This document shows positions 1 to 12,600 of a DNA stretch of 64,000 bases, in pieces; the stretch's first letter is position 1; each line of letters opens with the position of its first letter. The stretch comes from Closterium sp. Naga37s-1 (taxonomy: Eukaryota > Streptophyta > Zygnematophyceae > Desmidiales > Closteriaceae). The translations under genes and the position numbers were made by a program. The notes beneath the pieces were generated by a model. That model searched no databases. It was not told where the DNA came from and saw only the letters and a list, made by a program, of their open reading frames with translations. The stretch lies in assembly GCA_947471745.1 (NCBI GenBank), contig CANJKZ010000172.1, forward strand, positions 3,595,001-3,659,000, written 5' to 3'.

Positions 1-3000
1 CTCCTTGCCTGCCTGCCTGCCTGCCTGCCTGCCTACGTGTGTGTCTGGTCCTCTCACCCCTTGCACAGCTTTGAGCAGTTCTGCATCAACCTCGCCAACG
101 AGAAGCTTCAGCAGCACTTCAATGCTGTACACTCCCCTCTCCTCCCAACCTCTTTCCCTTCAGCTTGCCCGTCCCAACTCCTCTCCCTTCAACGTGCTCC
201 TCCTAGCCTCTCTCCCATCAGTGCGACAGTTCCCCATGCCATGCTGCTAGCATTTGCCTGGTCAAACTGACCTCCGCTATGTCTGTTTCTCCACTGCATC
301 CACATCCCGTTACCGTTTTCGTTCATGCCATGTCATGCCAGTTGCACATACCTTATGAAGCTGATCCCCGCTTGATCTATTTTCCCGGTTCATCCACCAC
401 CTACCTCTATTTATCATGGATGTTACCGTACAACCAGTTTGGTTCTTCCAACGTTGATGCATGTTCATTTACGCACCTCTTTGCTTGGCCATACTTGCCT
501 GCTATCATGCTACTCTCTGCTGCGCCCCCCATCTGCCCACCTCCTCTCTCTCCCCTGCGTGGCACAGCAGTATGTGTTGAAGGTGGAGCAGGAGTATTCA
601 CGGGAGCAGATAGTCTGGAGCGAATGAGCTCTTTCTCCTCAATTATCCCCTCCATACCCCTCACTCCCTCGCCCCGCTCACCTCCACTCTCTCCCTCTGT
701 GGCACGGCAGCATGTGTTGAAGATGGAGCAGGAGGAGATCGACTGGAACTCATAGCCTCTTTTCTCCTCCTCCGTTAACCCCCCTGTTCCCTCCCTTCCT
801 CCCTATCCGCCCACCTCCTCCCGTTTCCCACCCATCCCTTCTCTGTGGCACGGCAGCATGTGTTGAAGATGGAGCAGGAAGAGTACACACGAGAGGAGAT
901 CGACTGGAGCTATGTGGACTTCACAGACAATGAGGACGTGCTAGAGCTCATTGAAGGGGTGAGAGACGGGGCTGGGTTGGTTGGGCCATGAAGGAGATCG
1001 AGTGTGGTGTTGAGGCGTGAAGGAGATAGAGTGTGGTGCTGCGGCATGAAGAAGATGATGAGAGGAATGAGATCCTTTACTAGCTTCCCCCACCACACCT
1101 GAATCCGCTATGCTACAAGGCCTTCCCCAAGGCCAGGCAACTCGGAGCGTGGAGCAGCAAGGGTGTGCTGGGCCGGAGGAGCTCGTGGCATTGCTTTCCT
1201 TGCTGCCCTGCTCTACTCTACCACGTGTGCACTCTCTTGCTCTGTCAGCTCGTGTCTCTTCCACCACCCTCCTCTTGTCGCTGATCCATCTCATGCTGGC
1301 TGATGCTTCCATGCTCTGAATGCTGCCTGTGCTCTGTGTGCGGTGTTTGTGTATGTGTGTGGTGTGCCGCATGTGGTGTGCTGCATGTGGTGCGGCTGCA
1401 TGGCGTGCATTTGATGTGTGGTGTATGTGTGTGTGTATGTGTGTGTGCACATGTGTGTGCGCATGTCTCTCTGTGTGTGAGCAGAAGCAAGGCATTCTCA
1501 GCACACTGGACTCCACTTGGTAATCTACTCCATGCTTCATGCTCCACGCTCTGACCTGCCTGGATTGACTGCTGCTCACCCATTCCTCGCATTCCACTCT
1601 TGTTGAATTCCAACAACCACTCTCTCTTCCACCACCCTCTCCCCGTTCACACTTCCTTCTAATTCCCCACTTCCATATCCCCCGCCTTATCCGTTTCTCT
1701 GGTGCACCATCCTTCTCCAGTACTTCCATGCCGTCTATGACCTCTCCGTTTCCCTCAACCCCTGTTCCCTCCCCTCCTCTTGAACTCTTTTCCCTCTCAC
1801 CTCCAACACTACTCCTTCTTCTTCCCTTCACCACTGTACCATTCCACGCTCCCGATTGCTCCATCCAACCGCACTCCACCATTCTCCCTGCACTCCACTT
1901 ACCCCCCGTGCAGCAAGACGCCCAACTCCACGCCGGAGACATTCAGCCGCACACTCTACAAGCAGTATGAGGCCCACGAGCGATTCCTCTTTGGCAAGAT
2001 GTCCAAAACCGACTTCACCATCCACCATTACGCTGGACAGGTGAGGAGCCTTATAACGAGTATGGGTGTGTTCTGCGCAGGCAGCCTAAGCACTGCATTT
2101 GTGAATATGGTATTTATCCAGTCACATTGCATGGCTGGTGGATGTTCTGTGTGGGCGGAACTCATCTCAGGTCCCTTTTCTTTCGGGAGGAAATGAGCTG
2201 CTGTGCTGTGCTGAATCCTGGGGAAAAACGTGGATGCAGTGGGTGGGCGTTTCCCCTCCCCCCTTTCCTATGCAATCATCCAGGTGAAGAACATGGATGC
2301 AGTGGTGCCGGAACACTCCCTCATTCCCTTTACTGTCTCCCATGCACCGTCTCCCCGCACCCCTCCCCGCCCCACACACCTCCCCATCTACCCTCACCCC
2401 CCCAGGTGAAGTACCTAACGGACGAGTTCCTGGTGAAGAACATGGATGCCGTGGTGCCGGAACATGAAACCCTGCTGGGCCACTCTGACCACGCCTACAT
2501 AGCCCAGCTCTTCCCCATCGATGCCGAGGCCAGCAAGGCCGCCTTCAACTCCCTGGGCAAGCGATTCAAGGTGAGCTGAGATGAGCCATGAGCGATGCGC
2601 TCAAGGGTGTGTGGGTTGGTGGGGCATGGATGGGGCAGCAGTGACAGTCTCTTGCCTGCTCTCCGGCCACTCTGACCACGCGTACATAGCGAGTTGACTT
2701 TTGAGTCGACTCAGAAGTCCACTCTCCGGCTACTCTGACCACGCCTACATAGCCCAGCTCTTCCCCTCGACGCCGAGGCCAGCAAGGCTGCCTTCAACTC
2801 CCTCGGAAAGAGGTTCAAGGTGAGAGAGAGAGAGAGAGATGAGATGAGGAGATGAGCCCAGGGGGGTTTGGAAAGGGGCATGGGGCACAGGTGGAGAGGT
2901 CCTGCATGTGTGCTCGTTCTCAGCACAGTCTCCCTTAGACTTTTCCCTCCCGTCAGCCGCTTGCTCGTCCAGTGTTCAAAATGCATCTTCTCATCATCTC

Positions 3001-3597
3001 ACCCGTATCCGCCGCCCACAGGAGCAACTGGCAGCGCTGATGCGCACACTCAACAGCACAGCACCGCACTACATCTGCTGGTAACCTGCCTGTTTTCTCA
3101 AGTGACATCTTCCCATCCCATCTCCTCACCCCGCCCCGCCCACAGGAGCAACTGGCAGCGTTGATGCGCACGCTCAACAGCACAGCACCGCACTACATCC
3201 GGTGTGTGAAGCCCAATAGCACACTCAAGCCGGGAGTCTTCACACGCACTCTGGTCATGGAGCAGCTGCGATCTGGGGTGAGTCGGGAGTGAGTCATGGG
3301 CGTGTGTGTGCAATAGCAGGGGGGAGATCACAGAGTGGGTAGCAGGAAGAGAGTTGACGAGCCTCGGATCTATTGATCCACCCTTGTTATGGAACAGCAG
3401 CAGTGAGGGTGAGACCCAATTGTGCACTCAAGCCAGGATTCTTCACTCTCACACCCGTCATGGAGCAGCTGCGATCGGGGGTGAGTCACAGGCGCATGTG
3501 TGCGTGCGTGTGTGCGTGCGTGTGTGTGTGCGTGCGTGTATGCGTGTGTGTCTATGTGTGTGTGTGCGTGTGTGTGCGTGCGTGCGTGCGTGCGTGC

Positions 3598-3636
<39 letters not shown>

Positions 3637-6600
3637 TATGTGTGTGCGTGTGCGGGTAGTGGCCACTGCTGGGGTAGAGGAAGAGGGGGGAGGGAACAGG
3701 AGGAAAATGGTAGAGGTGTTTCAGGGTTGAAAGGCACTCACGGCAGAGCCTTGCAAAGGAATTTGGAACAGAAAAGGTGCGAGACAGGTGAGAGAATAGC
3801 GTGAGTTATGCTTGGGTAACAGTGCACGCAGTGGGTGGGTGGGTGGGTGGGCAACCCTCTCTCAACCATATTTTGCCAGTCCTTGCTAGTTCCTCTTCCT
3901 TCTTGCCCCGTCGTCTCTCTCCGTTCCTTCCCCTCCCTACCCCTCCCGCCCAATCTCTCTAATTCCCCCCACCAGAGAGCTTTGGAGGCATGAGTGTGCT
4001 CCATTCCATGGGCTACTCCTTGGTGCACCACCACACCACCTTTACACCCTACCCGCATTCCAATGTCCTGTCGAATGCTTGCTTTCCCTTAACCCCATCC
4101 TTTGCTCTTCCCAGGGTGTGCTGGAGGCAGTGCGAGTGTGCTCCAAGGGCTACCCCACGCGGCGCTCCTTTGAGGACTTTATTGACAGATTCGCCTTCCT
4201 CGTGCCCTCCGAACTCTACGACGAGTCAGTGCCTCTTCCCCGCCTGCTTGCCTGCCCGCCTGCGCACCCGCCCACCCAGCCTCCCTGCCTGCCCACCCGC
4301 CCGCCCACCCAGGCTGCCTGCCTGCCTCCCTGCATGTCTGCATGCCCGCCTTCCCGCCCGCCCATCTGCCTGACCTGAACACAACAACACCCAACACCTA
4401 CATCGGTTCTACTCTTTTCTATCTTACTAGTTCATCAAACCACTGGTTCGTTCTCGATGCTCCCCACAGCAGCACCTGATCATGCCTCTTCATCTCCAGT
4501 CCGTCCCCCTGCTCAGCTGCCACGTTCTTCCCTCTCCGCCCGGCAAACAAACTCGGATACATGAATCGTTTTGTCACTTTGACTCTTCCCTTTTCCATTG
4601 AAAAACGTAAACACACCATGAACGTCACGCCCTGACTGACCCGACACCGTCCACCAGAACCAGCCAGCAACCTTGACCCACTTGCTCCTTGCTGGTCACC
4701 CTCCTCATTTCCTACTGCCCACGTGGTCCCACTGGCTGTGCACATGGACGGCAGGGCGGAGGATGGTGAGCTGGTGCGGGCAATAAATGTTTAGACATCT
4801 CACATCACCCGTTCATCCTGTTTGCTTCTTGGTGTTGCTCACCCACGTGCTTGCTTCCTGCTGCCCCACGTGGTGCCACTGGTTGTGCACATGGATGGCA
4901 GGGCCGAGGATGATGAGCTGGTGCGGGCGATCATGAAGGAGGCTGGCATTCAAGGATACCAGGCACGTGATACTTCAGGCAAACATGCATGCGCATATGT
5001 GCACACACATGCGAGCGTGCATGCACACATGCACATGCTTGGACACACATGCATGCTTCCACACATGTGCATGCATCATGCTTGTAAATTAGAATGCACA
5101 CATGGATGCATGCGCTCGCATGCCAAGATTTGCACAATTTATGTATGGGTGTGTGTGTGTACATTCAGAGCGCACACCTCTACATGCATGCATGCATGTA
5201 CACGCAATCTATCCTGCACACGCCCCGCTACCCTCATGTACAGATGATGGTTCTTGTTGAAAAAAAAGAAAGAAAGAAAAAACATATATATCTACCCCCC
5301 CCACCCCCCTTCCCCCCCCTCTACCCCCCCTCACATCCCCTCACATCCCCTCTCCCCCTCCTCTTCCCCCCTGCACACGCTCAGATCGGGTTGACCAAGG
5401 TGTATTTGAGGGTGGGGCAGATGGTGGTGCTGTTCGACGTCTCACCAATCAAATCACACCCCCTCCTCCCTCCACCCCACTCCCCTCCTTCCCCCCCCCC
5501 TGCACACGCTCAGATCGGGCTGACCAAGGTGTTTCTGAGGGCGGGGCAGATGGTGGTGCTGGAGACGATGCGGCTGAACCGCATGGCGGAGGCGGCGCGC
5601 ACCATTCAGAAGTACTTCCGGGCCTACCTCTTCCGCCTGCACCGCAAGCAGGCTGCACTCACCATCCAGAATTACTGGCGAGGTGCGGCTGTGTGTGCGT
5701 GCTTGCTTGCCTGCCTGTTCACTGCATTTTTAGTCGACTCAGAAGCTTTTCTCTTCCGCCTGCACCACAAGCAGGCCGCCCTCACCATCCAGAACTACTG
5801 GCGAGGTGGGCTGTGCGTGCTTGCTTGCGTGCTTGCCTGCTTGCCTGCTTGCCTGCTCGCTGCGTTGCACTCTCGTGACGCTGTCACGTCTATGGGATGT
5901 GTTATGTCGTGCTGTGGTGCCTGCCGTGTTTTGTTTTGTGACATGACATGCCGTGGAGTTTTGTGCATGTTTTATGGCATGCCACACGTGCTGCGTCTTG
6001 CCATGCCATACTGTGCTGAGACATGCAAGCTTTTCAAGTATGTTCTCCCTGTCATCTAACCAATCTCCATCCATCATGCCATCGACACCCATCGAATCCT
6101 CACCACCCATCTACCTGTCCTTGTTTCACCACCCACCTTGCTGTAAGGTGAAAAGGATCCCGTCTCTTGTATGCTTTAATCCCCACCTCGCTCATGTCTT
6201 GCCTGCTCGTGCTCCCTCTCGCCCATGCTCCACTCCACTCCCCCTTGCCCATGCTCCACTCCACTCCCCCTTGCCCACACCCCAGGCTACAAGGCGCGGG
6301 AACAGCTGCAGGAGCTGCGGGAGTTTAAGGCAGCACAGACGACTCAGAAGCACACACGCCCCCTTGCTCATCCCCATATGCCCCAGGCTTCAAGGCGCGG
6401 GAACAACTGCGAGTGTTGCGGGAGTTCAAGGCAGCACAGACGATTCAGAAGTACACGCGGCGATGGATGCACCGGCGCCGCTTCCTGGACATGCGCGAGG
6501 CGCAGATCCGCATTGCTGCCCACGTGCGCATGCACCAGGCGCGCACCCACTACATCTTCACCCGCCGCACGCTCGCCGCCACCAAGATTCAGGTGCGCTC

Positions 6601-9600
6601 TTTTTTAAGGTGCCTTGCCTTTGAGGGGACACAAGAACTGCACGCGCTACACTGTAGCCTGCATGCAGCCTCACTGGTTGAGACACAATGGTTGACTTTT
6701 GCGCTTTATTTTCCTATTCGATTCCCCCCTCCACTCACCACACCACAGGCCACATGGCGAGGGTACAACCTGCGGAAGCCGTACTGGGCACTGCGGCGGC
6801 GGCTGCAAGTGCGGCTGGGGCAGAGGCGACTGACCAGGATGAAGGAGGTGAGAGTGGGGGAGGGACGCTTGTTGTGGGGGAAGGGTGGAAACTTTTGAAT
6901 CGACTCACAAGCGCGGCTGGGGCAGAGGCGGCTGACGAGGATGAAGGAGGTGAGAGTGGGAGGGGCGCTTGCGGTGGGGGGTGGGTGGGGACTTTTGAGT
7001 CGACTCACAAGTGCGGCTGGGGCAGAGGCGGCTGACCAGGATGAAGGAGGTGAGAGTGGGACGGGCGCTTGTTGTGGGGGAAGGGAGGAAGGGAGGGTAG
7101 ATGGTTCGTGGAAGGTGAGGCCAGTGCTGCTGCTGCAACAGGTCGCAGACACAGAGGGGTGTGTTACAGTCACAAGGTTGTGGAGGGGTGTGTTACAGTC
7201 ACAAGGTTGTGGAGGGGTGTGTTACAGTCACAAGGTTGTGGAGGGGTGTGTTACAGTCACAAGGTTATGGAGGGGTGTGTTACAGTCACAAGGTTATGGA
7301 GGGGTGTGTTACAGTCACAAGGTTGTGGAGGGGTGTGTTACAGTCACAAGGTTATGGAGGGGTGTGTTACAGTCACAAGGTTATGGAGGGGTGTGTTACA
7401 GTCACAAGGTTGTGGAGGGGTGTGTTACAGTCACAAGGTTGTGGAGGGGTGTGTTACAGTCACAAGGTTATGGAGGGGTGTGTTACAGTCACAAGGTTAT
7501 GGAGGGGTGTGTTACAGTCACAAGGTTGTGGAGGGGTGTGTTACAGTCACAAGGTTGTGGAGGGGTGTGTTACAGTCACAAGGTTGTGGAGGGGTGTGTT
7601 ACAGTCACAAGGTTGTGGAGGGGTGTGTTACAGTCACAAGGTTGTGGAGGGGTGTGTTACAGTCACAAGGTTGTGGAGGGGTGTGTTACAGTCACAAGGT
7701 TATGGAGGGGTGTGTTACAGTCACAAGGTTATGGAGGGGTGTGTTACAGTCACAAGGTTGTGGAGGGGTGTGTTACAGTCACAAGGTTGTGGAGGGGTGT
7801 GTTACAGTCACAAGGTTGTGGAGGGGTGTGTTACAGTCACAAGGTTGTGGAGGGGTGTGTTACAGTCACAAGGTTATGGAGGGGTGTGTCCTTGTTGTCA
7901 TGCGGGGAGGGGCTTGCATGCAGTGAGTGGGTGGGACGCTGGTGCCGTGAAAGAGGAGACACATGATACATTCGCATGATGAACCAGAGTGGGTGGGCCT
8001 GTTCATAGTACTACTCTGCCACCAACGTGCATCATAGAGTCATAGTGCTCGATCACTCGCATCAAATCAAACTACGACTCCTGTCTCCACCCCGCCCCAC
8101 CCCACCATCTCCATCCCCCTCACCTCTCTGCTGTGTGGCAGGCGGCAGCAAGGGCGGCACTGCTGGCGCCCCCGCGCACCAAGGTGGAGGCTTCCCTGGA
8201 GCAGCTGCGCCTCAAAGTGCTGCGCTTGATGAAGGTACGCATGCCTGCTGCTCTACTGCTTTCCTCCACGACCCTTACTCCCTCACGACCCTTACTCCCT
8301 CAGGACCCTTACTGCTGCCTTGGGGCCTCAACCAAGCACACATGCATGTCAAAGCCATCTCAATTTTCTTCCTTTCCATCCCTCTCTTCAGATCCTTTCT
8401 TGAGTCCCCCCACAATTCTCCCAAGCCTCACGCCTCCTCCAATCCCCTCTTCTAACCCGCACAGCCCCCCTCCTCTCTTCTCCTTCCCCCCCTCTCCCTC
8501 CTCTCTCTTCCCCACGACCCCCCATCCCGCGCACACGCTTCCTCCATCAGACCAAGAAGGAGAAGAAGCGGAAGGAGCTACAGGAGCAGTTAGACATCGC
8601 CCTGAAGGAGGTAGAAGCCAAGGCCAAGGAGAATGTTCAGCTCACTCAACGCCTAATTTCTTTGTCGACTAAAAAACCCACACCGCCCATCCCACACACA
8701 CTCCCCCCATCCTGCAGACCAAGGAGGAGAAGAAGCGGAAGGAGCTGCAGGAGCAGCTGGACATCGCCCTAAAGGAGGTAGAAGCCAAGGCCAAGGAGAA
8801 CGCGCAGCTCACCCAACGCCTCAAGGAGGAAACAGCCCGCGCACACCGCGCAGAGGAGGAGCTCCGATCTCTCATCGGCCACCCCGACTACCCCGCTGCT
8901 GCTGGCGGTGCCGGTGGTGGTGGTGGTGGTGGCGCCGCCTCCCACCACCACCAGTCCGGCCTGCCGCATGCGCTTTCGAGAGGCGGGGTTATGCACTCGC
9001 CCGGTGTTGGGCGCCGGTTTGCCAAGGGCGCGTCTCTTGAGGCGGAGAGGGCTGGTGGGAGGGACGGGAGGGGCGTGTGGGGAGCGGATGTTGCTGCGGC
9101 GGCCGCGGCTTCGATTGCCGGGGTGGAGGAGGGGGGAGCGAGAGGGGAAGGGAGCGGATCGGACCTGGAAATATCAACAACTCGGGCTTCAGGACTGGGG
9201 TTTGCTGCTAGGATGAGGTCGCCGCGAGTGGGCGGCTTTGATATGCCGGGATTCGGGGGGTCTGCGAGCGTGGGAGGAGCGGAGGGGAGGGGGCCGGTAC
9301 AACGGTCGAAAGCGTGGGCGAGAGTGAAGGCACGGAAGGGCGAGGTGCTGCAGATGAGTGATGACCCTGACATGGCGACCGCTGCTGCGGTTTCCTCTGC
9401 TATGGGTGCTCCGAACGCGGCGTGGGGCAAGATGTTTATCCAGATCGCGCGGCTGAATGAGGAGTTGGAGAAGCTAAAGGAGGAGAAGGCGGGGGTGGAG
9501 GAGAAGGTGAAGGAGGAGCGGCTGCGGATGGAGGGGATGGAGCGGAAGGTGGAGGCGTATGAGGGCACGCTGCAGTCCCAGGAGAGCCTGATTAAGGAGA

Positions 9601-12600
9601 TGCAGGGGAAGATGAAAGAGCTGCAGGAGAAGCTGAAGAAGTGAGGCCGGGGCGGGGAGGGAGGGCAGGGGGGATGGGAGGGAGGAGGGAGGGGAGGGAG
9701 GAGGGAGGGGAGGGAGGGGGGAGGGGAGGGAGGAGGGAGGGCAGGGAGGGGGGAGGGGAGGGGATTTGAATGGGTGTGTTGGGTGGGTGGAGTGAAGAGG
9801 GGGGAGGGAATGGAAGGGTGGTGAGACAGGACAGGTGGAGTGAGCTGTTGTGTGAAGAGACGGGTACAGGGAGGGGTTTTGGTCAAGGATTGGAAGGTTG
9901 TTATCGTTTGCTTTACAACCAATGTCGATTCTCCGTCAAAAACCTTGGTACCCACCCAACCACCAACGCACCCACCCACCCACCCACCAACCTGTACCCA
10001 GGACAGCCATACCACACCACACCATCTTTCATGTGTTTTGCACCGCGTCCCTCCCACCATCATTCTCACATGTCCCTCTCTTCCAACCCAACCCAACCCA
10101 TCCCAACCCAAACCGACCCTCCCAGCAAGGACGAGGAGGTGCGGGAGCTTTCCTGGAAGCTTCTCGACGAAAGCATCGAAGGGAGGAGCGGGGGTGGGGG
10201 GCAGCAAGGGCTGGGAGGAGGAGGCGAGGCAGGGGCAGCAGGAGGGGAGGAGGAGGTATTGAGCCGGCCAATTGCAGGAGGGGGCCTGCAGATCGCTGTA
10301 CCTTCATCGCCTCGCATCTCACTCCCACCCATGTCCTCCCATGGGCCTCCAGTGTCGCCCAACAAGCTTAAAGCCCAGCTTGAGGTGGGGCTTGGGTGGG
10401 GTGGGGCGGGGTGGGAGGGGTGGCGTGGGTGGATGGGTGGGTGGTGGTGGTGGTGGTGGTGGAGGTGGAGGTGGTGGGAGCATGGCAGAATGGTAAAAAT
10501 AGGCATACTTTCCCTAAACAGACACCAGCCCTGCTAATCTCCCCATCTCACTCGCAAGACTTTTTGCCTGTTCACGCTGCTGACAACCAACATGTACGGT
10601 TTCTTACAGCATGCCTATTCTATTTCTTCCCTCCCCCTTAACCCTCCACTTCCCAAACCTCCCCATCCCCTCCCCCATCCTTCCCTCTTCCCCTTCCCCA
10701 TGCCCTCTCCCCTTCCTTCCCCATCCCTCCCCCAACCCACCTCAGGACTGGCTGCTGACACTGGCGACCACCGACATATGTATGGCTTCTCAGACACGGC
10801 TAGTAGGCAACCCCATCGTTCATTCATACGCATCTCCCGTGCACTCCCTTTCTATCCCCCATCCCCCCCCTCAGAACCGGCTGCTAGCACTGGCAACAAC
10901 CAACATGTATGGCTTCCAAGAGCATGGCTACCCCGTCGCCTGCATAAATGCAATCTCCCTTATGCCCCTCTTGCCCTCCTCCCCTCCTCTCCCCTTCCCC
11001 CTTCCCTGCGCATCCTCGCCTGCCTCCCTTTCCCCGTCCCCCACCCACCTCAGGACCGGCTGCTGACGCTGGCAACGACCAACATGAACGGCTTCTCAGA
11101 GCACGGCCACCCCATCGTTCGTACATACGCAATCTCCCTTGCACCCTCCTTCCTTCCCTGCTCCCTCCCTTCCCTTCCCCCCTTCTCTATCCCAAACCCC
11201 CCACTCCCCACCCGCTCAGGACCGGCTGCTGACGCTGGCAACGACCAACATGTACGGCTTCTCAGAGCACGGGCACCCCATCGCCATGTGCACACTCTAC
11301 AAGGCACTGGACCACTGGAAGACCTTCGAGGCCGCGCGCACCAACACGTTCGACCGCATTATAGAGGCTCTGCAGCTCGCCACGCACACTGGGAGTTTGC
11401 AGATGCTGGGTTACTGGCTGAGCAACACGGCTACTCTGCTGTGCCTGCTTGAGACGACGCATACGAAGCGCGTGCAGCTTCGGCAGCAGAGCGGCGGCGG
11501 CAGCGGGTGGTTCGCGTGGGGCGGCGAAGGGGTGAGTGGGGTGGGAGGAGGGGAGTGTGGGTGGGGCATCGGGGTGAGTGTGGGGGGTCGGAGGGTGGCA
11601 GTTGAGCGAGGGAAGGAGGGGGAGTTTGAGGAAGTTCGAGCTGAGAATCCGAATGATGGGTTAAAGGGAGTACAGGATTCGGATCCGGATTTTACCATGT
11701 TGTGCTGATGGTCTGCTCATTATGGGGGGCGGGGTGAGAGGGATACTGGGGTGCTGGCAGGGAGGAGGGGAAGGGATGAGCATGGATGGGAGGCAGGGGT
11801 GGACCCACTCGCCTCTTCCCAACCTCCTCTCCCCCTCACAATGTTCACCTCCAGGCGGCCTCGTCGGACAGCAAGTCAGCGGTGGATCTGACGCTGTTCA
11901 AGACGCAGCTGCGGCTGGCAAGGGAGCGTGTCTCACGGCCTTTTTCAAACCAATTGCCCCTCCTTCCTCCCTTCTCCCTCGCCTCCTCTCATTCTCCCCA
12001 GGCGGCCTCGTCAGACAGCAAGTCAGCAGTGGATCTGACGCTGTTCAAGACGCAGCTGCGGCTGGCAACGGAGCGCATCTATGTGACGGTGCGCGACTCC
12101 ATCAACAACGAGCTGCAGGGCCACTTCGGCAGCGGCCACCTCGTCGGCCAGGTGGGGTCCGGTTGGGTTGGGTTGGGTGTGGCTATTGAGGCTGCTGGGG
12201 CGTGTGGGGGAGGTGACTGGGTAGGCTGCTGCTTCTGGCGCTGCTGGTGCATGGCATGGGCTGGTCGGGCTGATGGTCGGTCAGAGGGGACAGGTGGGTT
12301 GCTGGGGCTGGATGGTTACACACAAAGGGGGGCGCACAATGGGGTTGCTTTCTTGAGGTTTCCCCTGGGACAGGTGTTATGAGAGAAACGGGATTTTTGA
12401 GATGCCAAAAATGCAGCCTCCCTTCCCCACCCCTCTCCCTTACTCACCCCTACTCCCCCTCCCACCTTTCCCCCACCCCTCTCTCCCCTCCCCACCAGAC
12501 CCCCCGCAAAGCCTCAGCCACGCCAACCCCGCGATCCCGCCGCTCCCGTGGCGGCTCCTCAGGGGGCGACCGGTCGTCCCTGCCACGCTCGGCAGGCAGC

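Larger units (their letters stand above)
69..5560 (+). other. Myosin motor domain, C-terminal half
   Basis: Exons 69-126 to 5514-5682 encode the relay and lower-50K side and the converter. [18 protein letters not shown] (69 onward) is the relay-helix region, followed by [18 protein letters not shown] (from about 869), [10 protein letters not shown] (short 35-nt exon 1485-1519) and [12 protein letters not shown] (to 2040). [11 protein letters not shown] (3146-3277) is the actin-binding SH helix region, and [18 protein letters not shown] (4115-4224) precedes the converter, which ends at [13 protein letters not shown] (5514 onward). These strings are class XI-like. The usual LDEAC block reads LDSTC here because the codon is split by the intron 1520-1913. 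Confidence 0.9.
5561..8234 (+). other. Myosin neck: IQ motif array
   Basis: Exons 5514-5682, 6387-6592, 6749-6847 and 8142-8234 encode successive light-chain/calmodulin-binding IQ helices: [43 protein letters not shown], a degenerate [14 protein letters not shown], and [14 protein letters not shown], then a basic helix with [11 protein letters not shown]. Class XI myosins normally have six. The last intron of this block (6848-8141) carries a 29-bp minisatellite and two broken copies of exon 6749-6847. Confidence 0.88.

Noticed and set aside
2696-2719. Palindromes as bacterial-type terminators or restriction-cloning scars
   Set aside because: No U-tract logic applies in this eukaryotic context; three or more different centres and locally matched arms do not fit one cloning site.
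3306-3804. Cys/Val-rich frames that look like small secreted proteins
   Set aside because: They are readings of a TG/CG microsatellite.
7156-7888. CRISPR-like array
   Set aside because: Direct repeats have no unique spacers, no cas genes are near, and the genome is eukaryotic.
6941-7979. Frames of about 270-340 codons with [16 protein letters not shown] repeats
   Set aside because: 29-bp minisatellite inside a myosin intron.
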